This document shows, in pieces, positions 1-8,854 of a stretch of 64,000 bases of DNA. Position numbers and translations under genes: made by a program. The DNA lies in NCBI GenBank assembly GCA_019752115.1, contig JAIEMN010000003.1:1-64000 (forward strand). Reading direction: 5' to 3'. Position 1 is the first letter of the stretch. Every line of letters begins with the position of its first letter. Under the pieces are notes generated by a model. It saw nothing but the letters and a program-made list of their open reading frames with translations, was not told where the DNA came from and did no database searches. This DNA is from Gemmatimonadaceae bacterium (GTDB taxonomy: Bacteria > Gemmatimonadota > Gemmatimonadetes > Gemmatimonadales > Gemmatimonadaceae).

Positions 1-177
1 CGATTCTCGCGCAGGACCCAGCCGCGAGGCCACCACGGTGGCCTTGACTAGTTGGCCTTTCTCATAGAAGGCATCCGGGAGATCCAAGTCGTCCACGCAC
101 GGCCGTCGGATGGCGTGGACCGCTTGGATGACTCGGATGTGATCAGTTTTTCTCCCTGCTCACGTCGGCTGTTCGCG
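1..177. other. Left edge, no confident gene
   Basis: No complete gene can be supported here. On the minus strand an open frame without a convincing start runs off the left edge and could be the 5' part of a gene lying outside the window. A possible GTG start lies near position 76. Its codon use is less GC-rich at third positions than that of the neighbours, so it may equally be non-coding sequence downstream of the squalene/phytoene synthase-like gene. Confidence 0.3.
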
Positions 178-1242
178 TCACCCGGCGAAGGCGAGCTCGA
201 AGCTGCGCTGGCGCACGCGGGCCACGAGCCAGCGGACGCCGCGGTTGCTGATGGCGAGCATGGCGCCGGTCATGAGGAGCGACTTCACCTCGCGGCGCGA
301 GATCTTCACGCTGCCGCCCGGCTTGAGCATCGCCGTGCTCTGCACGAGATCGCGCAATGTGGCGTACGCCAGGAGCAACGGCAGGATGCAGAACAGACGG
401 ATCTGCACCGCCCGGCGCGGGATGTCGAGGAGATAGGTGAGCGCTTCCTCGAGATCGTGCCACGCGAGCTTGATGAGCTGCGTGAGCGCTTCGCGATTGG
501 AGGCGAGGAGCTCCGGCGCGAGGATCCTGCTCTGCGTGCTGCCGTGCGCCTTGAGCAGTTCCTCGGGGATGTACACCGAGTTCTCCTGCTCGGCGTCCAC
601 CGCCACGTCCTTCAGGATGTTCACCGTCTGCAGCGCTTCGGCAAAGGCGCGGCAGCGCTCGCGCAGGATGGCGTAGCGCCGCTCACCGATACTCGGCGAA
701 TGCTCATGCCAGAGATCGGTGAGCATGTACCCCACGGTGCCGGCGACGTAGTAGCAGTACTCCTGGTACTCGTCGAGCGTCTGGATGCGAATGCCGTTCG
801 GATACAGCAGCACGAACTTGCGCATCCCCACGGCCATTTCGGCGACCCATTTGCGCACCACGGCCTGCGTGTTCACCGGCAGCGCACGGAAGTGCTCGAA
901 GACGAGCGGCGTGTTGCGCGTGAGCGTGAGATGCGCGAGATCGCCGGTCAGGTCCTGCACCCCGGCCGTGAACGCGGCCAGCGAGTCCGGACGGTCGAAC
1001 GCCTCCAAGAAGCGATCGAACAGCGCCGCCTTCACCTCGGGATCGATGCCGGGGGCGTCTTCCACCGTGTCGGCGATGCGGCAGAGGAGATAGGCATCGA
1101 GGACCGCCTGTCCCAGATCGCCGGGCAGCACCTTGATGCCGAGCGCGAAGGTCCGCGACACGGCCGGCAGGATGGCATGGCAGAACCGGGCAGCGTCCCG
1201 TTGGGCGAGGGCGTCGCTGACGGCGGGGGGAAGAGCGGACAT
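178..1242 (-). CDS. Squalene/phytoene synthase family protein
   Basis: 354 residues, a trans-isoprenyl diphosphate synthase of the class that condenses two prenyl diphosphates head to head. The first Asp-rich motif is seen in LLCRIADTVEDAP (DTVED) and the second in NILKDVAVD; these coordinate Mg2+-diphosphate in the family. The length and the SRTFALGI opening resemble the longer, farnesyl-diphosphate farnesyltransferase-like members more than the roughly 280-residue hopanoid HpnC/HpnD type. The product (squalene or phytoene) cannot be decided from sequence alone. A longer frame exists upstream, but the ATG at 1242 gives the conserved N-terminus. The start lies only 27 bases from the divergent FAD oxidase gene. 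Confidence 0.9.
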   Translation of the reverse strand: MSALPPAVSDALAQRDAARFCHAILPAVSRTFALGIKVLPGDLGQAVLDAYLLCRIADTVEDAPGIDPEVKAALFDRFLEAFDRPDSLAAFTAGVQDLTGDLAHLTLTRNTPLVFEHFRALPVNTQAVVRKWVAEMAVGMRKFVLLYPNGIRIQTLDEYQEYCYYVAGTVGYMLTDLWHEHSPSIGERRYAILRERCRAFAEALQTVNILKDVAVDAEQENSVYIPEELLKAHGSTQSRILAPELLASNREALTQLIKLAWHDLEEALTYLLDIPRRAVQIRLFCILPLLLAYATLRDLVQSTAMLKPGGSVKISRREVKSLLMTGAMLAISNRGVRWLVARVRQRSFELAFAG

Positions 1243-1269
1243 GGGGTCGAAAGATACTAGCTTGCAGGG

Positions 1270-2931
1270 ATGGCTGGTCTGTCTGCTTCCGATCCCTTCG
1301 CCGCGCCGCACGTGGAGCGCCCGGCGGGCTTTCGCGGTGTCTTCCGTACCGACCTGCTGGCCCGGGCGGTGTACGCGGAAGGCGCCGGCATTGCGCGCTG
1401 TGTGCCGCGCGCGGTGGCGGTCCCCGCGGACGTGGAGGATGTGAGCCACCTGGTCCGCTGGGCGAAGCAGTCTGGGACGCCACTCATCCCGCGCGGGTCG
1501 GGGAGCGGCATGGCGGCCGGCGCGGTCGGGCCGGGGGTGGTGGTCGATCTGAGTCGGTTCCGCGACATCGCCCCGGTCGACGTCGCCGCACGGCGGGTGC
1601 GGGTGGGCGCCGGTGCCCTGCGCGGCGCCGTGAACGCGGCGGCCGGGAGCGCCGGGCTGCGCTTCCCGGTGGATCCCTCGAGCGGCGCGTTCTGCACGGT
1701 GGGTGGCATGGTCGCGGCGAATGCCGCCGGCGCCCGCACGCTACGCTTCGGCGCGACACGCCCATGGGTCCGCGGGCTCGAGTGCGTCTTCGATGATGGG
1801 TCGGTGGCGTGGGTGCATCGCGACCAACCCTCGCCGCTGCACGTCCCGGCGGTCGCCCGGTTGGTTCGCGCGCTCGAGGAGCTGCGGGCCCTTCCAGCGG
1901 CGGCGCTCACCCACGCGGGGGTCCGCAAGGAGTCGAGCGGCTACGGGGTCGCGGCGGCGCTCGCGCCGGACGGCCATCTGGTGGACCTGCTCGTGGGCAG
2001 CGAGGGGACGCTGGCGCTCTTCACCGCGGTCGACCTCGCGCTCATCCCCACGGCGGGGGGCACGGCGACGGTGCTGGCGTCCTTTGCCTCGCTCGAGGCG
2101 GCGTCGGCCTGTGCGGTCGCGATCGGCGCGGCCGGCGCGACGGCGTGTGAGCTGCTCGACCGGACGTTTCTGGACGTGGCCGCGCGGGGTGGCTCAACGG
2201 GGGTGCCGGGGGACGCCGAGGCGGTGCTGCTGTGCGAAGTGGAGGGCGAAGGCCCGGGGGCGGTGGGGTCGCTGCTTGATCAACTGCTGTATATCTGCGA
2301 CGAACATGGCGCGATGGAGACGCGAAAAGCGAGCGATCCGGACACGGAGCACAAGCTCTGGACGCTCCGCCATGCCGCCAGCCCCATCCTCGCCTCGCTG
2401 GCCCCGAGGCTCCGCTCGATGCAGTTCATCGAAGACGGGTGTGTACCGCCGGCCGCGTTCCCCGATTACGTGCGCGGCGTCCGCTCGGCGCTCCGGCGGT
2501 TCGAAATGCCGGGGGTGATCTTTGGCCACGCCGGCGACGCCCATGCCCATGTGAACCCGCTGGTGGACACCTCGGCGGTCGGCTGGCGCGACCGGGTGCA
2601 CGGCGTGCTGCAGGAGGTCTGCGGACTCACGGCGAAGCTCGGTGGGACGCTGGCCGGTGAGCATGGCGATGGGCGGCTGCGCGCCCCCCTGCTTGATCAG
2701 GTCTGGGGGCTCGAGGCGCGGGCCGCCTTTGCCCATGTGAAGGAGGCGGGCGACCCGTCGGGAGTGCTGAACCCAGGGTGCAAGGTCGCCAGCTCGGGCG
2801 CCGAGCCGTTCACGATGCTGCGCCACGATCCGGAGGCGCCGGCGCTGCCGGCCGCGGCGCAGGCGCTGCTGGCCGAGGTGGAACGGACGCGCGATTGGGG
2901 GCGGTATCGACTGGCCGAGCTGCCGGCCTGA
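1270..2931 (+). CDS. FAD-linked oxidase, GlcD / D-lactate dehydrogenase type
   Basis: 553 residues. The N-terminal half is a PCMH-type FAD-binding domain, with the pyrophosphate-binding stretch PRGSGSGMAAGAVGPG near residue 75 and CTVGGMVAANAAGAR near 145. The C-terminal half is the FAD-linked oxidase domain, with the conserved GHAGDAHAHVNPLVD and GEHGDGRLRAPLL motifs. The family oxidises 2-hydroxy acids such as D-lactate, glycolate or 2-hydroxyglutarate and passes electrons to quinone or cytochrome. Larger relatives carry a C-terminal Fe-S domain; this protein stops before it. The substrate is not determined. It is divergent from the synthase gene to its left, so their promoters must overlap coding sequence or each other. 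Confidence 0.88.
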   Translation: MAGLSASDPFAAPHVERPAGFRGVFRTDLLARAVYAEGAGIARCVPRAVAVPADVEDVSHLVRWAKQSGTPLIPRGSGSGMAAGAVGPGVVVDLSRFRDIAPVDVAARRVRVGAGALRGAVNAAAGSAGLRFPVDPSSGAFCTVGGMVAANAAGARTLRFGATRPWVRGLECVFDDGSVAWVHRDQPSPLHVPAVARLVRALEELRALPAAALTHAGVRKESSGYGVAAALAPDGHLVDLLVGSEGTLALFTAVDLALIPTAGGTATVLASFASLEAASACAVAIGAAGATACELLDRTFLDVAARGGSTGVPGDAEAVLLCEVEGEGPGAVGSLLDQLLYICDEHGAMETRKASDPDTEHKLWTLRHAASPILASLAPRLRSMQFIEDGCVPPAAFPDYVRGVRSALRRFEMPGVIFGHAGDAHAHVNPLVDTSAVGWRDRVHGVLQEVCGLTAKLGGTLAGEHGDGRLRAPLLDQVWGLEARAAFAHVKEAGDPSGVLNPGCKVASSGAEPFTMLRHDPEAPALPAAAQALLAEVERTRDWGRYRLAELPA

Positions 2932-2955
2932 CCCGCCCCCTCCCACCGGCGGACG

Positions 2956-3330
2956 TCAGACCTGGACGGCGCTCGCTGAGTCGTAGAGGAACCGCTCGCG
3001 GACGATGTAGCCGTCCTTCCACGTCTGCAGCGCGACCTGATCGAGGCGCATGCGCTTTCCGTCGACGGCGGTGAAGTCGAGGATGTAGTGAATCGCCGCC
3101 TCATCACCGGAGGCCACGACGGTGGTGGCCACGTTCTGGTGGATTTCCTTCACGTAGGCCAGGAAGCCCTTCTCCCGCTCGATGTTCGCGTCCTTGCCGA
3201 CGCAGGGCGGGTTGTTGTTGTCCTGCATGACGACGTCGGGCGCGTAGAACTCCTGCATCGCGTCGAGGATCCGGCCGGCCGTGACGTACTCGACGAGCGC
3301 CTTGGCGCGCTCCGGGGTGCTCTGACTCAT
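2956..3330 (-). CDS. SnoaL-like / NTF2-fold protein
   Basis: 124 residues with the pattern of the SnoaL-like polyketide-cyclase/NTF2 superfamily: an N-terminal helix followed by FYAPDVVMQDN, then alternating strands ending in DGYIVRERFLYD. Members are small dimeric cone-shaped barrels, either isomerases or ligand binders; no specific activity can be assigned. The ATG at 3330 is preceded by a clear AAGGAG ribosome-binding site, so the longer frame to 3393 is not used. It lies downstream of the MarR gene on the same strand, with a perfect 12-base palindrome in the gap, so MarR control is likely. Confidence 0.85.
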   Translation of the reverse strand: MSQSTPERAKALVEYVTAGRILDAMQEFYAPDVVMQDNNNPPCVGKDANIEREKGFLAYVKEIHQNVATTVVASGDEAAIHYILDFTAVDGKRMRLDQVALQTWKDGYIVRERFLYDSASAVQV

Positions 3331-3381
3331 GACACACGCTCCTTGGGGTTGAGTGAACACCCCAAGGATAGCGCCATTTAG

Positions 3382-3393
3382 TTGCTTAAGCAA
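3382..3393. promoter_or_regulatory. Perfect palindrome, likely MarR operator
   Basis: TTGCTTAAGCAA is a perfect 12-base palindrome in an unusually AT-rich 91-base gap between the MarR-type gene and the SnoaL-like gene. The TTG...CAA half-sites fit the operator style bound by winged-helix MarR dimers. The location just ahead of the downstream gene suggests repression of that gene. This is inferred from position and symmetry. Confidence 0.55.
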
Positions 3394-3421
3394 GTACTGC
3401 TATGAAAACTTTTGTCTAAAC

Positions 3422-3925
3422 TTAGGCCTGCCGGTTCCGGATCGCCCCCAGCAGCTCGATCAGCGTGTGCAGTTCCGGCTTGCTGAGCATGGCGACCGCC
3501 GCCTCGTCGGCCGCATCGACCTCGGGGTCGAGCTTGGCCAGGAGGACCTCGCCCGCCGGGGTGATCTGGCAGAGGACCTGTCGTCGGTCGGGGCGGCTCC
3601 GGTCGCGCGTGACGAGCCCGGCCTGCTCAAGCTTGTCCAGCAACCGGGTGACCGTGGAGCCCTCGTCGATCATGCGATCGCGGATCGCGAGGGTCGGGAG
3701 CCCGGCTGGGCCGGCGCCGCGGAGAATGCGCAGCACGTTGTATTGGGCGAGGCTCAGCCCGTGGGGCTCGACCACGCGGGCAAAGCGTCGCGACACCACG
3801 GAGGCGGTGCGCAGGAGGGCGATCGCCGCCTCCTGGGCGTCCGAGCGGAAGGGGCGGGTCTGTTTGATCTCGTCACGGAGCGACGGCAGCGAGGCGGGCG
3901 CGCTGGTCGCGTGGGGCTCGTTCAT
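3422..3925 (-). CDS. MarR-family transcriptional regulator
   Basis: 167 residues, the usual MarR length. The winged helix-turn-helix is visible in the order LSLAQYNVLRIL, LPTLAIRDRM, TVTRLLDKLEQAGLVTR and the wing RSRPDRRQVLCQIT. These dimeric regulators usually repress a neighbouring gene and are released by a small phenolic or oxidant ligand. The ATG at 3925 is chosen because upstream codons in the same frame run antisense through thyX. It is divergent from thyX, with 60 bases between the starts, and sits upstream of the SnoaL-like gene, its most likely target. Confidence 0.9.
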   Translation of the reverse strand: MNEPHATSAPASLPSLRDEIKQTRPFRSDAQEAAIALLRTASVVSRRFARVVEPHGLSLAQYNVLRILRGAGPAGLPTLAIRDRMIDEGSTVTRLLDKLEQAGLVTRDRSRPDRRQVLCQITPAGEVLLAKLDPEVDAADEAAVAMLSKPELHTLIELLGAIRNRQA

Positions 3926-3950
3926 CGGAGGGGGAGCCGAGGGTATGTTT

Positions 3951-3968
3951 GGGAGCGGCACCGCTCCC
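3951..3968. other. Inverted repeat in marR-thyX divergent region
   Basis: GGGAGCGG-CA-CCGCTCCC has perfect 8-base arms with a 2-base centre. It lies between the divergent marR-type gene and thyX, immediately before the thyX ribosome-binding site. It could be an operator or a 5' leader hairpin; symmetry is the only evidence. Confidence 0.35.
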
Positions 3969-3985
3969 GCCACATAAGGTGCAGC

Positions 3986-4789
3986 GTGGCCGCAAATCCT
4001 CAACCCGACTGGTCCTCCCGCATGCCGCTCTCCGACGCCGCGATTCTTCGTGAACCCACGGTCACTGTGCTGGCCCGCCCGCAGTTTGCCGAGCCCGCCC
4101 ACCTGCCCGTGCAGTGGATTGGTGAGAGCACGGACGGTGAGCGGCTCGCGGAGTTTGCCGGGCGACTCTGCTACATGAGTCAGAAGAATCCGGCCGGGCG
4201 CACGACGCGCGACTATCTCGAGAACATCAAGAAGCAGGGCCACGGCAGCGTGCTGGAGCACGCGACCTACTCGCTGTTGCTCGAGGGGATCAGCCGCTCG
4301 CTGACGCATGAACTCGTGCGCCACCGCGCCGGCTTCGCCTATTCCCAGCTCTCGCAGCGCTACGTGGACGAGAGCGAGGCGCAGTTCGTGATGCCACCGG
4401 CGATGATCGGCGACGAACCGCTCGAGGCGGCATGGCGCGCGCAGGTGGAATCGGCACAGGCGAGTTATGTGGCGCTCGTGGACAGCCTGATGACGCGGTA
4501 TGCGTGGGTGGACGACAAGGTGCACCGCCGCAAGATGGCCCGCGAAGCGGCGCGCGGCGTGCTCCCCAACAGCACCGAAACCAAGATCGTCGTGACCGGC
4601 AACGCGCGGGCGTGGCGCACCATGCTCGAACTGCGCTCGAGCGAGGCGGCCGAGCTCGAGATTCGCCGCATGGCCGTGGCCGTGCTGCGGGTGCTGCAGG
4701 CGGAAGCGCCGGCGTTCTTCAGCGACTTCGAGATCTACACGGCGGGTGATCGCCGTGAGGCCGCGCGCATTTCGTATCACAAGGTCTGA
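3986..4789 (+). CDS. thyX: Flavin-dependent thymidylate synthase ThyX
   Basis: Makes dTMP from dUMP using methylene-tetrahydrofolate, FAD and NADPH. The ThyX signature is present as ELVRHRAGFAYSQLSQRYV, and the substrate-binding segment is seen in REAARGVLPNSTETKIVVTGN, with the last conserved block LRSSEAAELEIRRMA. A GTG at 3986 preceded by AAGGTG is taken as the start, giving 267 residues. An ATG at 4022 (255 residues) is in the same frame but has no ribosome-binding site. No ThyA-type enzyme or dihydrofolate reductase is nearby. Converges on the minus-strand pilin operon. Confidence 0.93.
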   Translation: MAANPQPDWSSRMPLSDAAILREPTVTVLARPQFAEPAHLPVQWIGESTDGERLAEFAGRLCYMSQKNPAGRTTRDYLENIKKQGHGSVLEHATYSLLLEGISRSLTHELVRHRAGFAYSQLSQRYVDESEAQFVMPPAMIGDEPLEAAWRAQVESAQASYVALVDSLMTRYAWVDDKVHRRKMAREAARGVLPNSTETKIVVTGNARAWRTMLELRSSEAAELEIRRMAVAVLRVLQAEAPAFFSDFEIYTAGDRREAARISYHKV

Positions 4790-4822
4790 CGGGCGCGATC
4801 CGGTTCGCGCGCCGCATCCCCG

Positions 4823-6745
4823 TCAGCGCCGCGCGAACCAGTCCGCGATGTTGAAGCCCTGCGGATCCACCTCGAAGAACTGACTGAGTGTCCAGCGCCC
4901 CGTGGTGGGGAAGTACGGCGGCGGAAAGCTCATCGCGCAGCGGTTGAACGAAATGTCCGAGACGTAGCCGTGGCGCGCCGAGCCGCTGATCGTGCCACCT
5001 TGGCCGGCGCGGCTCTGGATGCGCCCGCCGATCTGCCGAATGGTGCCTCGGTCCACCCAGTACGCCGTGGACAGGCCGGTGGGCGGCACCGGGTCCTCGG
5101 TCCCGATCGAGCGCAGGGCCATGATCACCGCGTGCACGTTCATGTCGGGGCGATTGGTCGAGGCGCTGAAGTCCTTGCGAGGCAGCAGCCAGGACGCATT
5201 GCTGTTGTCACGGCGCTGCTGCGGACTCTGAATCATGTTGTCGGCCCACAGCACATTCTCGCCGCTGAAGAGACCGAGAATATCATCGTCGGCCCGGCAG
5301 GATCCGGTGGTCGTTGCCGGGCTCGTCGCGTTGGTCACATCGGATAACACGACGAGGTTGTTGCGGGTGGCGAGGGTGACGCGCCCACGCACCACTCCGC
5401 TGACCCCCACGCGACCTTCCACGAAAATCGCGCCGCGAAACACGGGGTTATAGGTCGGACTGAGCGGCCAGAGATACGCGCCATCGGGTCGAGCGGCGAC
5501 CAGCGGTGGTACCGTCCCCGCCGTCCGAGGCAGCCAACTGCCTCCCGAATCGGTAGGGGTGAACACTCCCGTCGGATTCAGCCGCGGATCGCCGCCGAGA
5601 AAGCAGCGCGCGCTCGCGTTGTCGAAGGCAGTCTGCTTGTTGATCATCTTCGTGCGATAGCCACTGCCCGCCACCTCCGGGATCCGTCGGAAGGTCGTCG
5701 GCACCGCCGTGAGCCCCGCCACCGTGGTGGTCACGCCGCAGTTCGGCGAGTACAGCGCGCTATCCTGCGTGCCGGTCACGCCCGCCGGCGGGACCTGCGT
5801 GCGCGCCGCCGTCCATCCGTGCCCGTACGGATTCGTGGCTCGCGATTGGTACACCCGGAAGTAGCCGTCATCGGGACCAGTGGTCGTGCCATCCCCGTCG
5901 GCATCCACGGCCACGAACTCGATACGCATGGTCACCGTGGCGCTGTCGCCCACCACGACGCTGGGCGTGAACACGTAGCCCGCCTTCTGGGCAATGCTCT
6001 TGAGGATGTTCAGGTCGGCCGTGCCGGGCATGTCGATCGGCGCGACCCGTTGCGCTGGCCCCTTGTCCCACTGCGCGTTGCCGGCGTTGTAGACGCCGCG
6101 CGCGGTCGTGACCACGTCCTTGAAGATGGCCTGCGGCGGCGAGCCGCTGAAGATGTAAATCGAGTCGTTCGAGTGGAACGGCCCCTGGGCGGTCCATCCA
6201 TTCGCGAACCAGAGAATGCCACCACTCGCGCTGTTGCCGTCGTCGGTGAAGTAGGCATAGCGCGCGAAGGAGGTCTGATAGACGAGCGCGCGTCGCACCG
6301 CCGCATTACCGGCGGCGTCGACCACCCGCGAGAGGATCTCGGCCTGCACCCCGAACTCGCCGGCGTTGCCCAGCGAATCGGCGTTCCCGATGCGCCCGAC
6401 CCAAGTGGTCCGCCGGATGCCGTTGCTGTTGGCGATGGCCACGTTGCTCTCGAGCGTGGCGTAGCCGGTCAGGGGCACCGAGTCGAGCCGGGCGTTGAGG
6501 CGATCACGCGCCTCTTCCAGACCGCTCAACGCCGCGTCGTCGAGCATGGCGGTGCGCTCGCTGGCGTTCTGCACCAACGTGTTCCCCATGACCAGCATCG
6601 ACGACGCCAGCGCAAGGGTAATGCCGACCACGCTCACGATCAGCACCGTGACGAGCGCCATCCCGCGCCGCACGCGGCGAGCGGGCGTCGTCGGCCGGTG
6701 CACCGGCCGCGTGCGGGAGGGCACAACGCAAGAGGAGAGGGTCAT
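4823..6745 (-). CDS. PilX-like pilus assembly protein
   Basis: 640 residues, last gene of the left minor-pilin operon. A basic N-terminus ends in RRVRRG, followed by a hydrophobic segment starting MALVTVLIVSVVG that resembles the PilX N-terminal helix: a prepilin-like cleavage site without Glu at mature position 5. The remainder is a large exported region containing a likely calcium-binding loop DADGDGTTTGPDDG near residue 295. A C-terminal part has the alternating strands of a beta-helix (GAIFVEGRVGVSGVVRGRVTL). Its ATG overlaps the stop of the PilW-like gene by four bases (ATGA). It is probably an accessory or tip component of type IV pili. Confidence 0.78.
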   Translation of the reverse strand: MTLSSCVVPSRTRPVHRPTTPARRVRRGMALVTVLIVSVVGITLALASSMLVMGNTLVQNASERTAMLDDAALSGLEEARDRLNARLDSVPLTGYATLESNVAIANSNGIRRTTWVGRIGNADSLGNAGEFGVQAEILSRVVDAAGNAAVRRALVYQTSFARYAYFTDDGNSASGGILWFANGWTAQGPFHSNDSIYIFSGSPPQAIFKDVVTTARGVYNAGNAQWDKGPAQRVAPIDMPGTADLNILKSIAQKAGYVFTPSVVVGDSATVTMRIEFVAVDADGDGTTTGPDDGYFRVYQSRATNPYGHGWTAARTQVPPAGVTGTQDSALYSPNCGVTTTVAGLTAVPTTFRRIPEVAGSGYRTKMINKQTAFDNASARCFLGGDPRLNPTGVFTPTDSGGSWLPRTAGTVPPLVAARPDGAYLWPLSPTYNPVFRGAIFVEGRVGVSGVVRGRVTLATRNNLVVLSDVTNATSPATTTGSCRADDDILGLFSGENVLWADNMIQSPQQRRDNSNASWLLPRKDFSASTNRPDMNVHAVIMALRSIGTEDPVPPTGLSTAYWVDRGTIRQIGGRIQSRAGQGGTISGSARHGYVSDISFNRCAMSFPPPYFPTTGRWTLSQFFEVDPQGFNIADWFARR

Positions 6746-7932
6746 GGCACGTTGACGAACGCCGAGATGGCCAGCGCGGAGACGTTCGGGGTGCAGTCCT
6801 GCACCGCGAGCGCGTACCGATAGGACGCGGGTCGGATGGGCCATCCGGTATCGCGAATGGTGTACGTGGCGGCCTGATTGGCGGCGACCGTGGTGATCGG
6901 TTCCCCCCACCCAGTGGCCCCGTTCTGCTGCCGCCAGATGACGTAGCGAATGACATCCTTCTCGCCACCGCCGTCGTCGGTCGCCTTGGGAATGACGAGC
7001 TGCACGAAACTCGAATCGGCACGCCAGGTCACCGTGGGTGCGCTGGGCGCCAAGGGGACGCGCCCACACGCCCGCGACTGCCGCGCGTTGGCGACATTGG
7101 GCAGCGGAATCACATAGCGGACCGTTTCGCGCGTACCGCCGCGGGCCGGCGTGACCTCATAGTTCACTTCCACTGCGCGGAGCGCATCGACGCGCGTGGT
7201 GATGGCGGTTCCTGTGTCGGCGCCGGTGCCGCGCTGGGCGACGCTCTTGGTGAGCGGCAACCAGCCCCGCGGCACCGTGTCGAGGCTCGCGTTCACGACC
7301 CCATAGCGCGACGGATCGTAGAAGAAACGGAAGAAGGTCCGGTTCGTGGCTTTGCTGATGCCGGTGGCGATCACCTCGGGGGGCGCGTCGTTCACGCGCC
7401 GATAGAGCGCGTACTTGCCGGGTCCCGCCGTCGTATCCGGGGCAAACCAGTAGCTCAACAGCTCGGCGTCGCTATTGATGAACACGCTGGGCGACTGGGA
7501 GTAATCCTGCAGCGGATACGTCAGCGCCGGTCGCGATCCGGGTACCGCAATGGCATTGCTGACGCGAATGGCGGTGGTGGTGCCGGCCTCGGCGTAGCGA
7601 TCCACATACACGGCGCCGGTCAGGGCAACCGAGTCTTTGTTGGTGGTCGTCAGATCGGCGTTGAACGCCAGCGCGCTGTCGTTGGCCAGGACAATGATGG
7701 GCTGCACATCGCCCACATTCGTGCCGGCGGTGCGCAACTCGGTGCGCAGCAGATCGCGCCCAAAGCGCCCGCTTTGGACCGCGTTGTTGCGGTCGGCCAG
7801 CAGGCGAAAGCTGCGGGACTGGGCGACCACGAAATTGATCGCGCCCGCAAACACGACGCCGAAGATCGTGATCGAGATGAGCACCTCGAGCAGGGACATG
7901 CCGCGACGGCGCGCGGGCAGGCGGGGGGTCAT
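6742..7932 (-). CDS. PilW-like minor prepilin
   Basis: 396 residues. The prepilin leader ends RRRG, with cleavage predicted before MSLLEVLISITIFG, and Glu is kept at mature position 5. That residue pairs with the neighbouring subunit's N-terminus in assembled pili. The exported part is long and contains a C-terminal fibronectin-III-like stretch (PSAPTVTWRADSS to SYRYALAVQDC). Start and stop each overlap the neighbours as ATGA, so the operon is translationally coupled. Assigned PilW-like from size and position after the PilV-like gene. Confidence 0.82.
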   Translation of the reverse strand: MTPRLPARRRGMSLLEVLISITIFGVVFAGAINFVVAQSRSFRLLADRNNAVQSGRFGRDLLRTELRTAGTNVGDVQPIIVLANDSALAFNADLTTTNKDSVALTGAVYVDRYAEAGTTTAIRVSNAIAVPGSRPALTYPLQDYSQSPSVFINSDAELLSYWFAPDTTAGPGKYALYRRVNDAPPEVIATGISKATNRTFFRFFYDPSRYGVVNASLDTVPRGWLPLTKSVAQRGTGADTGTAITTRVDALRAVEVNYEVTPARGGTRETVRYVIPLPNVANARQSRACGRVPLAPSAPTVTWRADSSFVQLVIPKATDDGGGEKDVIRYVIWRQQNGATGWGEPITTVAANQAATYTIRDTGWPIRPASYRYALAVQDCTPNVSALAISAFVNVP

Positions 7933-8306
7933 GGCGCGGACACCGAGATGGTGCGGCGCACCGGCGTCGCCAGCGCACCGGCCTGCACGGCCGTCACGGT
8001 AACCGCGATGCGCTTGAGACGCCGCCGATTGGTCGTATCGGTCGTCACGGTGGTGGTGGTCACCAGACCGTCTTGCGTGCCGTTGTAGGACGCCCCTGCA
8101 AGCAGGTCGAGCGTGGACCACGTCGGCCATCCGCGCGCCAGGCCGATCTGCACGTCCGCGCGGGCAAAGGCGCGCGTCCGGATGTTCGAGGCGCCGATGC
8201 TGCGCTGCATGTTCGTGGTGCCCATCCCCATGGCCAGGAGCAGGCCGGAGAGGATGGTGAGCGCGATGATGGTTTCGATGAGCGTGAAGCCGCGACGCGG
8301 GGTCAT
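7929..8306 (-). CDS. PilV-like minor prepilin
   Basis: 125 residues. The short leader MTPRRG is followed by FTLIETIIALTILSG, a class III prepilin N-terminus with Glu5 and a hydrophobic helix. The exported globular domain is small. The ATG at 8306 overlaps the stop of the FimT-like gene (ATGA), which decides between it and an in-frame ATG at 8318. The family supplies minor subunits that prime type IV pilus or pseudopilus assembly. Confidence 0.85.
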   Translation of the reverse strand: MTPRRGFTLIETIIALTILSGLLLAMGMGTTNMQRSIGASNIRTRAFARADVQIGLARGWPTWSTLDLLAGASYNGTQDGLVTTTTVTTDTTNRRRLKRIAVTVTAVQAGALATPVRRTISVSAP

Positions 8307-8854
8307 TGCAGCCGCCATCCGGTGTTCGCGTAGAGAAACACGGTAGCCCGCCCGGTGGCCCGATCGAGGCGCAGCGCCCGCGAATCCACGAACGGTCCGC
8401 CGGCCTGTCCACGGCGCGAGGTGAGGTAAAGCGTCCCGGCGCGATCGAGCGCCCCATTGCGCTGGATGACCAACGCTGGCCTGCCACCGATCGACTGGAG
8501 CGTCGGAAACTGGGCGGTGGCACCGTTGAACGAGGGAATGCCGGCGCCGCGCGCAAACGCCACCCGCTCGCCGAGCAAGGCGGGGCGCGTCTTCTCGTTC
8601 GCGTCGATCTGGAGATTGTTATTCGCATCCCACACGGTGCGCACGATCCGCGCGGCGGTATCGAAGACGATCAGCACGTTGTGCCCACGCGCGATGGCAT
8701 CCGAGCGGGCCGCGAGCATGGCGCTCGTGATCGTGCGCGCGGCTCCGTCGACCTGCGACCGCTCGACCCGCAGGCGCGGCAGGGCGAGGCCGGAGAGGAC
8801 GGCGATCATGACGATCACAATGAGGAGCTCGATGAGCGTGAAGGCGCGACGCAT
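8303..8854 (-). CDS. FimT/GspH-like minor prepilin
   Basis: 183 residues. The N-terminus MRRA-FTLIELLIVIVMIAVLSG is a canonical prepilin helix with Glu5, but the residue before the cleavage point is Ala instead of the usual Gly. The C-terminal part follows the GspH/FimT pattern (MLAARSDAIARGHNVLIVF, then a set of strands). It is the first gene of the leftward minor-pilin operon, and its promoter should lie in the divergent region 8855-9112. Confidence 0.85.
   Translation of the reverse strand: MRRAFTLIELLIVIVMIAVLSGLALPRLRVERSQVDGAARTITSAMLAARSDAIARGHNVLIVFDTAARIVRTVWDANNNLQIDANEKTRPALLGERVAFARGAGIPSFNGATAQFPTLQSIGGRPALVIQRNGALDRAGTLYLTSRRGQAGGPFVDSRALRLDRATGRATVFLYANTGWRLQ

Noticed and set aside
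52-1260. 402-codon open frame on the plus strand across the synthase gene
   Set aside because: It is antisense to a gene with clear squalene/phytoene synthase motifs. High GC content keeps antisense frames open.
3353-3985. Upstream extension of thyX to a 478-codon frame
   Set aside because: The extension is antisense to the MarR gene. ThyX proteins are about 220-270 residues.
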